Assembly: GCF_000732325.1 (NCBI RefSeq)
Contig: NZ_BBIW01000006.1
Location: forward strand, 268,880 to 332,879
Direction of reading: 5' to 3'
DNA length: 64,000 nt
DNA from: Paenibacillus sp. TCA20
Lineage (GTDB): Bacteria > Bacillota > Bacilli > Paenibacillales > Paenibacillaceae
This document shows positions 8,353-18,388 of this stretch, one piece after another. Position 1 is the first letter of the stretch. The number at the start of each line of letters is the position of its first letter. A program made the position numbers and the translations under genes. The notes under the pieces were generated by a model that worked only from the letters and a program-made list of their open reading frames with translations, ran no database searches and was not told the DNA's origin.

Positions 8353-9802
8353 GTTGATCCCCGCCCTTTCGCTGCGTGACTTCATCCTGAGTCGCTACAC
8401 AGAAGGCCCCTTCTCCATAAGATTCTGTTCCCTGTACTTCGACGGCACTGACCGCGCCTCTTGGGGCTGCACCCGGCAAACGGAAATCAGCGACATCCAG
8501 TGGAGCAATTTCCACTTCAACAGGCTGTTCCAGCTGGGGAACCCAGTTATAAGGAACACGGTAAGCACGATAGACCATATTGGCATTTATTTTATTTTTA
8601 TATGGAGATATATACTCCCACACAATCTCATGCTCTCGGGTAACTTCAAAGATCCGGCCATCTGCTCCTTCGGTAATGAGTGTATTTCCATTCGGAAGGC
8701 GCTGGGCGGAGCTGATATAAGGACTGTAGAACCGGTAAGCATCAAGGGGTACAATATATCCTGCCTCTGCCGGTGTATACTGCCATTCAATTTCGAGCGT
8801 AAGCGGGTTAATCTCAAGAATTCGGGAGTAGTCACGACGTGCTACCTTTACGCCGTCCGGTGCTTCCGGGTTCGGAGCTCCGAAGCCGGCCCAGCCCCCG
8901 TTATCAAATACAAGAATATTCCCTTCCCCAGGCAATCCTTGAGGTATCAGATGAGCATGATGCTGTCCAATGATCCATCCGATCTGCTTAAGCTCCTCTG
9001 TCCCATAGTCTGGTCCCAGCTTCCACACGATGCTGCCTGTCTTCTTATCTGTAATGGCGATAATATTCGTCTCCCGCGCATCCCATATAATATTATCCGG
9101 ATGAAAACGCTCATCGCCTGCATCGTAATGCTTATTAGGTCCTAAAACAGACGCTGAATTGATATGCATCCAGTCTCCGGCGTGACTACCAAAGCCGCGG
9201 GAATTCGGATCGCGGTAAAGCGATCTTTTGGCATCCTCATCGAATCCGAGCTCTTCAAAGTGGTCACTCACTGACCATTCCCATACGATGTTTCCTTCCC
9301 AGTCCACTTCAATAATGATGTCATCGAGCAGCTCCTTATCGGATATTTCGGGACGGTGTACATTTTTGTGAGCGAGAATGATCGTATTGCCGGAGTCGAC
9401 CTTCGGATCCTGACCTGGGACGTAATAGCCTACTGGATTGCCTTCACGCTGATAATCATGATGCTGGCGTGCCATCCACTCCCCTTCATGATCCGGGTCC
9501 TCAATCCATTCCTGCCGATCGAACTTCCAGACAATATTGCCATCCCAGTCCACCTGAACCAGATTCGCTTCGTCCTGAAATCCGTATTTTGGATCTCTCT
9601 CCTTCGTGCTTCCCAGTACATAGCCGCCTGGAAACAGCTTGTTCGGAAATCCTCTCAGCCCCTTCCACAGCCGCACCTCTCTGCCGTTCATATCAATAAG
9701 CAGCGCTCCCGTATCTGCCGCCTGAAAAATCGTGTACCCGCCCCATGCCTTCTCTGGCAAATATACCGTTGCCCCTGTTGGATAAATGGTTGGATGTCCC
9801 AT
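8345..9802 (-). CDS. Aryl-sulfate sulfotransferase family protein (cytoplasmic)
   Basis: 485 residues from the ATG at 9802; GAGGGGAG lies eight bases upstream. Repeated blade-like motifs (VDWDGNIVWKF, VDWEGNIVWEW, LPNGNTLITEGADGRIFEV, HEIVWEY) fit the beta-propeller of arylsulfotransferases, with several conserved His (ARQHHDY, IGQHHAHLI). Unlike periplasmic Gram-negative ASST it has no signal peptide. The family moves sulfate between phenolic compounds. Being in one operon with a sulfonate-type transporter, it may handle an imported aryl sulfate. The exact reaction is inferred, and a binding-only propeller is possible. Confidence 0.8.
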   Translation of the reverse strand: MGHPTIYPTGATVYLPEKAWGGYTIFQAADTGALLIDMNGREVRLWKGLRGFPNKLFPGGYVLGSTKERDPKYGFQDEANLVQVDWDGNIVWKFDRQEWIEDPDHEGEWMARQHHDYQREGNPVGYYVPGQDPKVDSGNTIILAHKNVHRPEISDKELLDDIIIEVDWEGNIVWEWSVSDHFEELGFDEDAKRSLYRDPNSRGFGSHAGDWMHINSASVLGPNKHYDAGDERFHPDNIIWDARETNIIAITDKKTGSIVWKLGPDYGTEELKQIGWIIGQHHAHLIPQGLPGEGNILVFDNGGWAGFGAPNPEAPDGVKVARRDYSRILEINPLTLEIEWQYTPAEAGYIVPLDAYRFYSPYISSAQRLPNGNTLITEGADGRIFEVTREHEIVWEYISPYKNKINANMVYRAYRVPYNWVPQLEQPVEVEIAPLDVADFRLPGAAPRGAVSAVEVQGTESYGEGAFCVATQDEVTQRKGGDQHE

Positions 9803-9865
9803 GTTGATTTCTCCCCTCAAATTTGTGGTTTAACAAGCACTGGATCATATAATTGCAGAAATTTT

Positions 9866-10423
9866 TTAATAGGATATAAATCGATTGGGTCTGTCTAATT
9901 CACTGTCTGATCGACCCTCATACTCATTCACAGATTCAGCGGTTATCTGATTCACAGTCGCTTCTATCCGTGTAATCACATTGTCAGACAACCCCTCTAG
10001 CTGTACATTCAGTCGTTTCAGAAAAGTGGCAGCAGACTCAAGCTCCTTGTTTGTAAAGCAACCAAAAATCTCATCAATGATAATGGAGCCACTATCCTTG
10101 TTCCGCATGATCATTTCATTACCCGATGGAGTAATTCCAAGAACGACCGATCTCCGGTCAGTATCACTCCGCTTGCGTATGGCAAATCCACTAGCCTCCA
10201 GCTTGTCACATAAAGCAGTCACTGCTCCTGAGGTAAAATCAAGCTGCTCCGCAAGATCACCAAGCCGCTGATCACCTTCGCGCAAGATCGTATTCAGGAT
10301 AAGAAGACCCGGGAGGGATATGCCTTCCACCGATACCTTGTCTCTCTCCTTCACAAATCTTCGAACCACTTTGCGGAACAAATAATCGACCTCTTCCAGT
10401 AGAATCCAATCCTTCTCCTGCAT
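9866..10423 (-). CDS. MarR-family transcriptional regulator of the sulfotransferase-transporter operon
   Basis: 185 residues, longer than the usual 140-150 because of an acidic C-terminal tail (residues about 150-185). The winged helix is clear: LGDLAEQLDFTSGAVTALCDKLEASGFAIRKRSDTDRRSVVLGITPSG. It is the first gene of the minus-strand operon, with AGGAG before the start. Upstream are dyad-rich sequences downstream of a promoter, consistent with autorepression. The ligand is unknown; a phenol or aryl sulfate would fit the operon. Confidence 0.88.
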   Translation of the reverse strand: MQEKDWILLEEVDYLFRKVVRRFVKERDKVSVEGISLPGLLILNTILREGDQRLGDLAEQLDFTSGAVTALCDKLEASGFAIRKRSDTDRRSVVLGITPSGNEMIMRNKDSGSIIIDEIFGCFTNKELESAATFLKRLNVQLEGLSDNVITRIEATVNQITAESVNEYEGRSDSELDRPNRFISY

Positions 10424-10455
10424 ATCGCTCCTTTCAGGTGCATACCATGGAATGC

Positions 10456-10525
10456 AAAAAGGCCCCTAGCACCTCTTCACGCATGCATTCGCATCACGAA
10501 GGAAGAGATGGTTAGGAGCCTTTGG
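10456..10525 (-). terminator. Terminator-like hairpin in the leader of the MarR operon
   Basis: Read on the minus strand, a long stem (GGCTCCTA...CTCTTC with GAAGAG...TAGGGGCC) is followed by TTTTT, about 30 bases before the marR start. It lies after the predicted promoter, so it may attenuate the operon rather than end another gene. Confidence 0.7.
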
Positions 10526-10570
10526 TTGGTCCAATCGGCTGACCGTTATGTATTGAGTTAGTTAGGCATA

Positions 10571-10605
10571 TGGTATGAATCAAATGTTGATCGTTCGCTT
10601 CATAC
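10571..10605 (-). repeat. Inverted repeat in the MarR operon leader
   Basis: GGTATGAA...TTCATACC forms an 8-bp perfect stem with a 19-base loop. It may be an RNA hairpin upstream of the attenuator-like terminator, or an operator. Confidence 0.5.
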
Positions 10606-10639
10606 CAAATGCTTCAGTATTAAAATAACGATTGCTTAA

Positions 10640-10678
10640 TTAATGAACATTTACTTAATGAGCACTCATTTAATGAGT
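10640..10678. promoter_or_regulatory. Three phased TTAATGA(A/G) repeats forming overlapping dyads, candidate operator
   Basis: TTAATGA(A/G) occurs at 10640, 10655 and 10670, exactly 15 bp apart. CTCATTTAATGAG is a perfect palindrome, and AATGAG-CA-CTCATT is a second dyad overlapping it. The array sits just downstream of the predicted minus-strand promoter, where a MarR repressor would block transcription. Confidence 0.55.
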
Positions 10679-10701
10679 TGTGGTGTAAATGTCTTGTTGC
10701 A

Positions 10702-10730
10702 AGATTAAACCAATTAATCCAACCTGTCAA
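10702..10730 (-). promoter_or_regulatory. Predicted sigma-A promoter of the MarR-sulfotransferase-transporter operon
   Basis: On the minus strand TTGACA (10725-10730) and TAATCT (10702-10707) are separated by 17 bases. It would give a leader of roughly 270 bases carrying the operator-like array and the terminator-like hairpin. Confidence 0.55.
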
Positions 10731-10788
10731 GTGTGTTTTTAGATAATGCTTTGCATTTAAAATTTTGCTTAAATTTGTATAAATTGAT

Positions 10789-10818
10789 AAAGAAGCACCC
10801 AGTAACGGCTGCTTCTTT
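10789..10818. terminator. Terminator after the CPCC protein gene
   Basis: Stem AAAGAAGCA / TGCTTCTTT, a few bases after the stop codon of the minus-strand CPCC gene; A/T tracts flank both sides. Confidence 0.65.
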
Positions 10819-10825
10819 CTTTTAG

Positions 10826-11074
10826 CTATTGCTTAATATTTTTTAACTGTTTTTGTAAATCAAAATTTTCTGGCTTAGGAAGGTAAGCCCAATTTTCTCC
10901 ATTTTGAATCCACTCTTTTAAATAACCCTCATAAGTGTATTCTTGATCATCATCGTGAAAGCCAAACTCAAATCCACAGCATGGGCAAACGATAAATGAC
11001 TTCTCTCCAGTTTCATATATGGGAGGGTCTTCCAGATTATTGTATCCACAAACAAGACAGGTGTATGTTTTCAT
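10826..11074 (-). CDS. CPCC-type cysteine-rich zinc-ribbon protein
   Basis: 82 residues with two Cys pairs, CLVC (6-9) and CPCC (30-33), each followed by Gly, in a rubredoxin-like zinc ribbon. An acidic and aromatic C-terminal region follows. This matches the small CPCC family, whose role is unknown and which is often found as an orphan in mobile or defence-like positions. AAAAGG precedes the start. Metal binding is inferred from the Cys spacing. Confidence 0.8.
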   Translation of the reverse strand: MKTYTCLVCGYNNLEDPPIYETGEKSFIVCPCCGFEFGFHDDDQEYTYEGYLKEWIQNGENWAYLPKPENFDLQKQLKNIKQ

Positions 11075-11105
11075 ATTTCATATTTATACCTTTTCGCTAT
11101 TATTT

Positions 11106-11142
11106 TTGGAGCTTGTTTCTTTAAGATAATACTTAGCTCCAA
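11106..11142. repeat. Inverted repeat upstream of the CPCC gene
   Basis: TTGGAGCT / AGCTCCAA, an 8-bp perfect inverted repeat with a 21-base spacer, 32 bases upstream of the start. It could be a leader hairpin or operator. Confidence 0.35.
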
Positions 11143-11206
11143 TCTTAACTAGTATACACGTTACTTGAATCATAGAAAAAGGATTATCGCCATCATGCCT
11201 CGCCTG

Positions 11207-11743
11207 GAGTCTAATCCGGGAATCAGCAGAAAACTTACGATCTGAACCCACATTCACCTCGCAGCCCTACTTACAAAATAAGGCCAGAGCTTCGCATACT
11301 TGCGGCTCTGGCCTCACCCCCGCCTCCCCACAAAAGGGGATGCGAAGGTGCCTTTGAGGTTTGCCTCCAGCGATTAGCGAAGAGGTGATTGTGGAGAGAG
11401 GAAGCGTCAGCGTTCGTTTTTTGTCTGCTGATTCCTTCCTTGCCTGAGTCTAATCCGGGAATCAGCAGACAACTTACGATCCGAACCCACATTCACCTCG
11501 CAGCACTACTTACAAAAAAAGGCCAGAGCTTCGCATACTTGCGGCTCTGGCCTCACCCCCGCTCCCCATAAAAGGGGGTGCGAAGATGGTTTGAGGTTTG
11601 CCTCCAGCGATTAGCGAAGAGGTGATTGTGGAGAGAGGAAGCGTCAGCGTTCGTTTTTTGTCTGCTGATTCCTTCCTTGCCTGAGTCTAATCCGGGAATC
11701 AGCAGACAACTTACGATCCGAACCCACATTCACCTCGCAGCGT
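11207..11743. repeat. Tandem repeat, about 238-bp unit, 2.3 copies
   Basis: The phrase GAGTCTAATCCGGGAATCAG recurs at 11207, 11446 and 11683 (steps of 239 and 237). Each unit holds a GGCCAGAGC / GCTCTGGCC hairpin (11282-11313 and 11521-11552). The two full left arms (11401 and 11638) begin GAAGCGTCAGCGTTCG and contain 13-bp perfect arms GTCTGCTGATTCC / GGAATCAGCAGAC. Short frames in it differ between copies and have no ribosome sites. It fills most of the 712-base gap between the CPCC gene and the arabinofuranosidase gene. Confidence 0.9.
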
Positions 11744-11786
11744 CCTTAGCTGGAGCCACCTCACTCATTTTCAAAACCTCAACACT

Positions 11787-13304
<1,518 letters not shown>

Positions 13305-13327
13305 TTATGCCAACTCCTTAAATTAAT

Positions 13328-13471
13328 TTAATTATTAATCCTTTAAGCAAATCATAATTCCCTCTTTTATTAAAATCCAAATAAAACTTAAATGCAATAA
13401 CATTTTTGATATTTTTAAAATATTATTGAATTTATTTAATCATTAATCCTATAATAAGAGTTAATAATTAA
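13328..13471. promoter_or_regulatory. Three TTAATNATTAA palindromes between abfA and its regulator
   Basis: Perfect 11-bp palindromes at 13328-13338 (TTAATTATTAA), 13436-13446 (TTAATCATTAA) and 13461-13471 (TTAATAATTAA). The last two are 25 bp apart near the regulator start; the first is next to the abfA ribosome site. They are good candidates for operators of the divergent ArsR-type regulator. Confidence 0.6.
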
Positions 13472-13500
13472 ATCAACGGATTCAGGAGCGAATAGAACAT

Positions 13501-14406
13501 ATGATAAGAGCAAATGCTGAAGATAAATGGCTCCCTCTGTACGAAGCGTTAGCCAGCGGTGTCCGGCTGTCCATCATCCGGCTTCTTGCAGAGCAGCCTA
13601 TGAATATTAAGGAGCTTGCGGCCTCTCTTGAACTAAGCAGCGCGATTGTAACCAGCCACGTCCGCAAACTGCAAGAAGTCGGCATTGTGGAATCCAAGAT
13701 GATCCGCAAGGATGGCGGAACACATAAGATTAATTCCCTGGCCGTCGATTGGATCGAGATTATGATGCCGAACAAGGTTCAGCAGCTAGCACGCAAGTAT
13801 AAGGAGACCTCTATTCCAATCGGGCATTACACCGAGTTTGATGTGTATCCGACCTGTGGATTGTCAACGACAGAAAAAGTCATTGGACAGTACGATGATC
13901 CGCGTTATTTTCTCGATCCCGAGCGTGTGAATGCACACATCTTATGGTTTGGTAGAGGATATGTAGAATATAAAATCCCGAATTATTTGCTGCAAAACGA
14001 ACAAATTACAGAGATTGAAATTTCATTTGAGATCGGCTCTGAGGCTCCAGGCGTTAATCCCAACTGGCCATCTGACATTTCCTTTACCTTAAACGGCATA
14101 CCGCTCGGAAAATGGACAAGTCCCGGAGACTCCGGAAATGGCAGAGGTGTCTTCACACCCGAGTGGTGGCAGGATGAAGTGAATCAATATGGACTCTTGA
14201 AGGTCATTCGCATCACGAACGAGGCTACTTTTATTGATGGACAGCGCATGTCGGAGATGACCATTCAAGATATTCCGATAGAACGTAATCAATGGACATT
14301 CCGTCTAGCTGTTGAACAGGACGCGAAGCATGTCGGTGGATTAACATTATACGGTGAAGGCTTCGGTAACTATAATCAGAACATCATTCTGAGACTGTAC
14401 CACTAA
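13501..14406 (+). CDS. ArsR-type winged-helix regulator with sugar-sensing-like C-terminal domain
   Basis: 301 residues, far longer than metal-sensing ArsR proteins. Residues 8-90 are a winged helix (SGVRLSIIRLLAEQPMNIKELAASLELSSAIVTSHVRKLQEVGIV) with no Cys metal site. Residues 105-301 are a beta-rich domain with Trp/Tyr-rich stretches (GEGFGNYNQNIILRLYH), suggestive of carbohydrate binding. It is divergent from abfA across shared palindromes, so it probably controls abfA and itself in response to an arabinose-derived sugar. AGGAG is nine bases before the ATG. Confidence 0.82.
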   Translation: MIRANAEDKWLPLYEALASGVRLSIIRLLAEQPMNIKELAASLELSSAIVTSHVRKLQEVGIVESKMIRKDGGTHKINSLAVDWIEIMMPNKVQQLARKYKETSIPIGHYTEFDVYPTCGLSTTEKVIGQYDDPRYFLDPERVNAHILWFGRGYVEYKIPNYLLQNEQITEIEISFEIGSEAPGVNPNWPSDISFTLNGIPLGKWTSPGDSGNGRGVFTPEWWQDEVNQYGLLKVIRITNEATFIDGQRMSEMTIQDIPIERNQWTFRLAVEQDAKHVGGLTLYGEGFGNYNQNIILRLYH

Positions 14407-14412
14407 AAAAAA

Positions 14413-14439
14413 GCCTCTTCCGTTAAGGAAGAGGCTTGT
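14413..14439. terminator. Bidirectional terminator
   Basis: AAGCCTCTTCC / GGAAGAGGCTT stem with A-tract on the left, between the convergent regulator and NlpC/P60 genes. Confidence 0.85.
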
Positions 14440-14452
14440 CTTAGATAGGATA

Positions 14453-15238
14453 TTACAGCGCGCTGCCGCCATACAGGAAGCGGTATTCCCAATGCTTGCC
14501 TTTGAAGGTATCGACTTTTACGCCGCCGGATTCAGTCGAGTACGTATGAAGCATTTTGCCATTACCCAGGTAAATCGCGACATGCGTAATTCTTGCTGAA
14601 CTCTTATTGATTCCGGAGTACGAGGATTTGCTCGAACCTTTGTAAGACATGAAGAACATCAGGTCACCGCGTTTCAGAGAAGAAATGCTGGATTTTGCAT
14701 TACCTTTGTTCTTAACATATGTTCCTTGTTGACGAGAATCCGCTGGAAGCGTAATACCCGCCCCATCCATGAATGCACGTCTTACAAAAGAAGAACAGTC
14801 AAATGTCTTGGTGCTGCTGCGTGGTGCGCCGAACTCATAAGGCGTTCCCAGATACTTCGCGCCCGCGTCGATCACTTTCTCCACAGTCTTTGAACTTGTG
14901 CTGTTGGCAGAGACGCTGCCACCGCTAGAAGAACTTCCGCCGCTTACTGTCTTTGTATATTTAGAAGAAGAAGAAATATATCCTGTGTTTCCTTTTGTAT
15001 CTTTGACTTTAAGCCAGCTGGATCCAGATGTTCCAAGAACAGATACGGTTTCTCCCTTTTTCAGCATGCGAATGACGGATGAAGAAGTGGTTGCTTTCTC
15101 TCTCAGGTTAACACCGTAGAGAACTTCCTTAGTTGTTGTAGCTGCATAAGCCTGGCTTGAGAATACAGGCATGCTCACTGAGCCGAACATTAATGCTGAT
15201 GCTATAGTTGCAGTTAGTATCTTTTTTGTAACCTTCAT
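14453..15238 (-). CDS. Secreted SH3b-NlpC/P60 peptidoglycan endopeptidase
   Basis: 261 residues. A signal peptide ends near the AYA at 30-32. An SH3b domain (about 38-95), a Ser/Gly linker and an NlpC/P60 domain (118-261) follow. The catalytic set is visible: Cys148 (FDCSSF), His219 (ITHVAIYLG) and His231. Such enzymes cut the D-Glu to diamino-acid bond in wall peptides during growth or separation. It is a single gene behind a long structured leader and is closed by a bidirectional terminator. Confidence 0.93.
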   Translation of the reverse strand: MKVTKKILTATIASALMFGSVSMPVFSSQAYAATTTKEVLYGVNLREKATTSSSVIRMLKKGETVSVLGTSGSSWLKVKDTKGNTGYISSSSKYTKTVSGGSSSSGGSVSANSTSSKTVEKVIDAGAKYLGTPYEFGAPRSSTKTFDCSSFVRRAFMDGAGITLPADSRQQGTYVKNKGNAKSSISSLKRGDLMFFMSYKGSSKSSYSGINKSSARITHVAIYLGNGKMLHTYSTESGGVKVDTFKGKHWEYRFLYGGSAL

Positions 15239-15288
15239 GTTGTAGAACCTCCTGAAGTTTTAGGTTTTGTTAATTCCTCATGACATCA

Positions 15289-15352
15289 CCTTGCCATCAA
15301 CTGTCCCCATTGTAGGACAGGCAAGCAACCTAAATCATCGGACTTTAGTCCT
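15289..15352 (-). promoter_or_regulatory. Structured 5' leader of the NlpC/P60 gene
   Basis: Read on the minus strand: hairpin GGACT-aa-AGTCC (15340-15351), then nested stems CTTGCC / GGCAAG enclosing CTGTCC / GGACAG (15290-15325). The element ends about 50 bases before the start. It does not match the ydaO c-di-AMP motif that I know upstream of similar genes. Confidence 0.5.
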
Positions 15353-15487
15353 GATCACCCCTTTATAAAGATAGGTATATAAAACTATATAAATACGTTA
15401 TATGATTTAATTCCAGATTGCATAATACTGATGAAAACAAATCAAAATATTCTTATATATCAACACATTATTACAAATAAGCAAGAA
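15353..15487. other. AT-rich spacer with probable NlpC promoter
   Basis: Very AT-rich, with several TATA-like steps (TATATAAAACTATATAAAT). The NlpC/P60 promoter probably lies here, but I cannot single out one -35/-10 pair. No coding frame with a ribosome site was seen. Confidence 0.4.
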
Positions 15488-15541
15488 AAAACAGCCTTAA
15501 ATTTATTAGGTATATAGACCTATAAATAAAAAGGCTGTTTT
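15488..15541 (-). terminator. Terminator of the sugar ABC transporter operon
   Basis: AAAACAGCCTT / AAGGCTGTTTT, extended inward by pairing around AGGTATATAGACCT, about 105 bases after the permease stop. T/A tracts flank both sides. Confidence 0.85.
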
Positions 15542-15645
15542 ATGAATTGGATAAACTTACTAGTAGTTACATTGGATATTATATCCGTCAATAAGTTTTG
15601 TTTTTACTTTTTAACCTTTTTGTAACCTATTGAAACGTTTACAGT

Positions 15646-16809
15646 TTAAGCAGCTCGTTTGTTCTTGTTGTAAATATCAAACGCGACAGCTAACAACAAT
15701 ACAAGTCCTTTAATTCCCTGCTGCCAGTCGATACCGAGCCCGATCAGCGACATCCCGTTATTCAGCACACCCATAACCAGACCACCGATAATAGCGCCAA
15801 ATACGGTTCCAATTCCCCCTGATGCGGAGGCTCCACCGATAAACGCGGCCGCGATCGCATCAAGCTCAAAGTTTGTACCCGCTCTTGGGATAGCCGCGTT
15901 CAATCTTGCAGTAAAGATCAAGCCGGAGATCGCAGCAAGTACCCCCATGTTAACAAATACCCAGAAGGTAACCTTCTTTGTTTTTACACCAGACAGGCCT
16001 GCAGCCTTCTCATTACCGCCTACCGCATAGATGTGACGTCCCATAACTGTCTTATTCATAACAATGGAATAACCTACAATAAGCACGGCAAGCAGCACCA
16101 GGATGTTCGGAATCCCTGCATAGCTGGCAAGCGCCACGAAAAATACGTTAACGACGATCGCAATCAGCACCATTTTCGTTATAAACAGCGGCGTAGAACT
16201 GGTCTCGAATTTATACTTCTGCTGATTTTTACGTGCTTTCACTTCATTAATAATGTAAAGTACGGTTACAATCACACCTGCAAGAATTGCTACCAGATTC
16301 GTCCCTGCATTCCCGAAGTCCGGAATGAAGCCTGCACTAATCTTCTGGAACCCTTCCGGAAGAGGGGATATGGACTGGCCTTCCAGTACAATCATCGTAA
16401 GACCACGGAACAAGAGCATCCCGGCAAGAGTGACGATAAAGGCCGGTATACGGACATATGCTATCCAGAACCCTTGCCATGCGCCGATCAGTGCTCCCAG
16501 CAGAAGCGACAGAATGACCGCTACGACCGGATGCAAATTCATATCTACCATCATAATTGCAGCGCAAGCACCTACCAGGGCAGCTACGGAGCCTACGGAC
16601 AAATCAATGTGTCCTGTAATGATAACCAGCACCATACCAATGGCGAGGACGAGAATATAGCTGTTTTGCAAAATGAGGTTCGTAATATTGATTGGTTCGA
16701 ATAATAATCCGCCACTAAGGACCCCGAACAAAATCATAATGAGTATTAATGCTATAATCATGCCGTACTGGCGAATATTATTTTTGAGCAGCTGCATTAA
16801 GTTATCCAT
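15646..16809 (-). CDS. mmsB: Multiple-sugar ABC transporter permease, GguB/MmsB (AraH-like)
   Basis: 387 residues with about ten membrane helices and the RbsC-family motif ([34 protein letters not shown]). The phrase [15 protein letters not shown] is characteristic of the GguB/MmsB branch, which carries arabinose, xylose, galactose or glucose. It follows its ATPase gene with an 8-base overlap and is the end of the operon. Order and partners match AraEGH of Geobacillus, so L-arabinose is the leading substrate, by inference. Confidence 0.92.
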   Translation of the reverse strand: MDNLMQLLKNNIRQYGMIIALILIMILFGVLSGGLLFEPINITNLILQNSYILVLAIGMVLVIITGHIDLSVGSVAALVGACAAIMMVDMNLHPVVAVILSLLLGALIGAWQGFWIAYVRIPAFIVTLAGMLLFRGLTMIVLEGQSISPLPEGFQKISAGFIPDFGNAGTNLVAILAGVIVTVLYIINEVKARKNQQKYKFETSSTPLFITKMVLIAIVVNVFFVALASYAGIPNILVLLAVLIVGYSIVMNKTVMGRHIYAVGGNEKAAGLSGVKTKKVTFWVFVNMGVLAAISGLIFTARLNAAIPRAGTNFELDAIAAAFIGGASASGGIGTVFGAIIGGLVMGVLNNGMSLIGLGIDWQQGIKGLVLLLAVAFDIYNKNKRAA

Positions 16810-18352
16810 TTGTATGCCCTCCCGATCTGGTCGTGTTCGTCATGTATTTCATCAACAGCTCTTGATTCGCTTCACTCCGATTCACCTCACCTGTGATCCT
16901 TCCTGCATTCATAACGAAGATTCGGTCACAGATGCCGAGTATTTCTGGAAGCTCGGAAGAAATAACGATAATGGCCTTTCCTTCATTCGCCAGCTCCTGA
17001 ATAATCGAGTAAATTTCAAACTTGGCCCCTACGTCAATTCCTCTCGTAGGCTCATCGAGTATAAGAATATCCGGCTCGGAATAGATCCATTTGCTCAGCA
17101 CAACCTTCTGCTGATTACCACCGCTAAGGTTCTGAACCTCCTGGTGGATACTGTTTGTTTTGATCTTGAGCCGTTTACGCATTTGCTCCGCAACGATCAC
17201 TTCTTCATTTTCATTAATAACCGAAGCCTTCTGCAGCTTCTTGATTCCGGTTAACGAAATGTTTCGCTTAATATCCTGGATCAGTACAAGCCCATAGTCC
17301 TTGCGATCCTCTGTTACATAGGCAAATCCATTATCAATCGCCTGATTGATTGTGTTATTGTGAATGACCTGTCCGTCCTTGCGCAGCTCCCCTGAGATTT
17401 TCTGTCCGTAGGCCTTTCCAAAAATACTCATCGCAAGCTCCGTCCGTCCCGCTCCCATGAGACCGGCAATTCCTACAATCTCTCCGCGCCGTACATTGAG
17501 ATTGACTCCATCCAGTACTTTGCGATCGGCATGATGCTCGTGGTATACAGTCCAGTCCTTGACTTCAAGCATAACTTCACCAATGTTTGGCCTGCGTTCC
17601 GGATAACGATCCGTTAGGTCACGGCCAACCATGCCTCGGATAATTCGGTCCTCGCTCATATCCTTCGATTTCATATCCAGCGTTTCGATCGTCTTGCCAT
17701 CTCGCAGAATCGTTACAGAGTCCGACACCTCAGATACTTCGTTCAGCTTATGTGAAATGAGAATACAAGCGATTCCCTGCCTCTTGAATTCCAGCATCAG
17801 TCTGAGCAGATTTTGACTGTCTGTCTCATTAAGCGCTGCTGTCGGTTCATCCAGAATAAGCAGCTTCACCTTCTTGGACAGCGCCTTTGCAATCTCGACA
17901 AGCTGTTGTTTACCGACACCGATATTCGTGACCAGCGTGTTAGGATTCTCATCCAGCCCCACTTCCTTGAGCAGTTCAGAGGTCTTCGTGATGGTCTCCT
18001 GCCAATTGATTACCCCTTTGGTTGCCCGCTCGTTACCTAGAAAAATGTTCTCGGCAATAGACAAGTATGGGATAAGCGCGAGTTCCTGATGGATGATGAC
18101 AATCCCTTTCTCCTCGCTGTCCTTGATCGTTTTGAATTCGCATACCTGATCCTCGAATAGAATATCTCCCTCGTAGGAACCGTAAGGATACACTCCGCTC
18201 AGTACCTTCATCAGTGTTGATTTACCGGCACCATTCTCGCCGCATAAGGAATGAATCTCGCCTGCCTTCACTTTCAGGTTTACATTCTCCAATGCTTTAA
18301 CACCGGGAAATTCCTTTGTAATCCCGCGCATTTCAAGTATATATTCAGCCAT
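16802..18352 (-). CDS. mmsA: Multiple-sugar ABC transporter ATP-binding protein, GguA/MmsA (AraG-like)
   Basis: 516 residues with two fused ATPase domains, the normal layout for this family. The first has Walker [10 protein letters not shown] and [11 protein letters not shown]; the second has GLMGAGRTE, signature LSGGNQQK and [13 protein letters not shown]. The second Walker A lacks the usual GK(S/T), typical of sugar ATPases such as RbsA and XylG. I chose the ATG at 18352, with AAGGTG before it, rather than one 21 bases upstream. Co-transcribed with binding protein and permease. Confidence 0.93.
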   Translation of the reverse strand: MAEYILEMRGITKEFPGVKALENVNLKVKAGEIHSLCGENGAGKSTLMKVLSGVYPYGSYEGDILFEDQVCEFKTIKDSEEKGIVIIHQELALIPYLSIAENIFLGNERATKGVINWQETITKTSELLKEVGLDENPNTLVTNIGVGKQQLVEIAKALSKKVKLLILDEPTAALNETDSQNLLRLMLEFKRQGIACILISHKLNEVSEVSDSVTILRDGKTIETLDMKSKDMSEDRIIRGMVGRDLTDRYPERRPNIGEVMLEVKDWTVYHEHHADRKVLDGVNLNVRRGEIVGIAGLMGAGRTELAMSIFGKAYGQKISGELRKDGQVIHNNTINQAIDNGFAYVTEDRKDYGLVLIQDIKRNISLTGIKKLQKASVINENEEVIVAEQMRKRLKIKTNSIHQEVQNLSGGNQQKVVLSKWIYSEPDILILDEPTRGIDVGAKFEIYSIIQELANEGKAIIVISSELPEILGICDRIFVMNAGRITGEVNRSEANQELLMKYMTNTTRSGGHTNG

Positions 18353-18388
18353 GATTTCACCTTCCCGCATCAAAAGTTAACAGATATT

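Noticed and set aside
10456..10605. T-box or S-box leader before the MarR operon
   Set aside because: Neither the T-box antiterminator motif nor the S-box core was found.
15289..15352. ydaO-type c-di-AMP riboswitch
   Set aside because: Position fits, but the conserved core sequences are absent.
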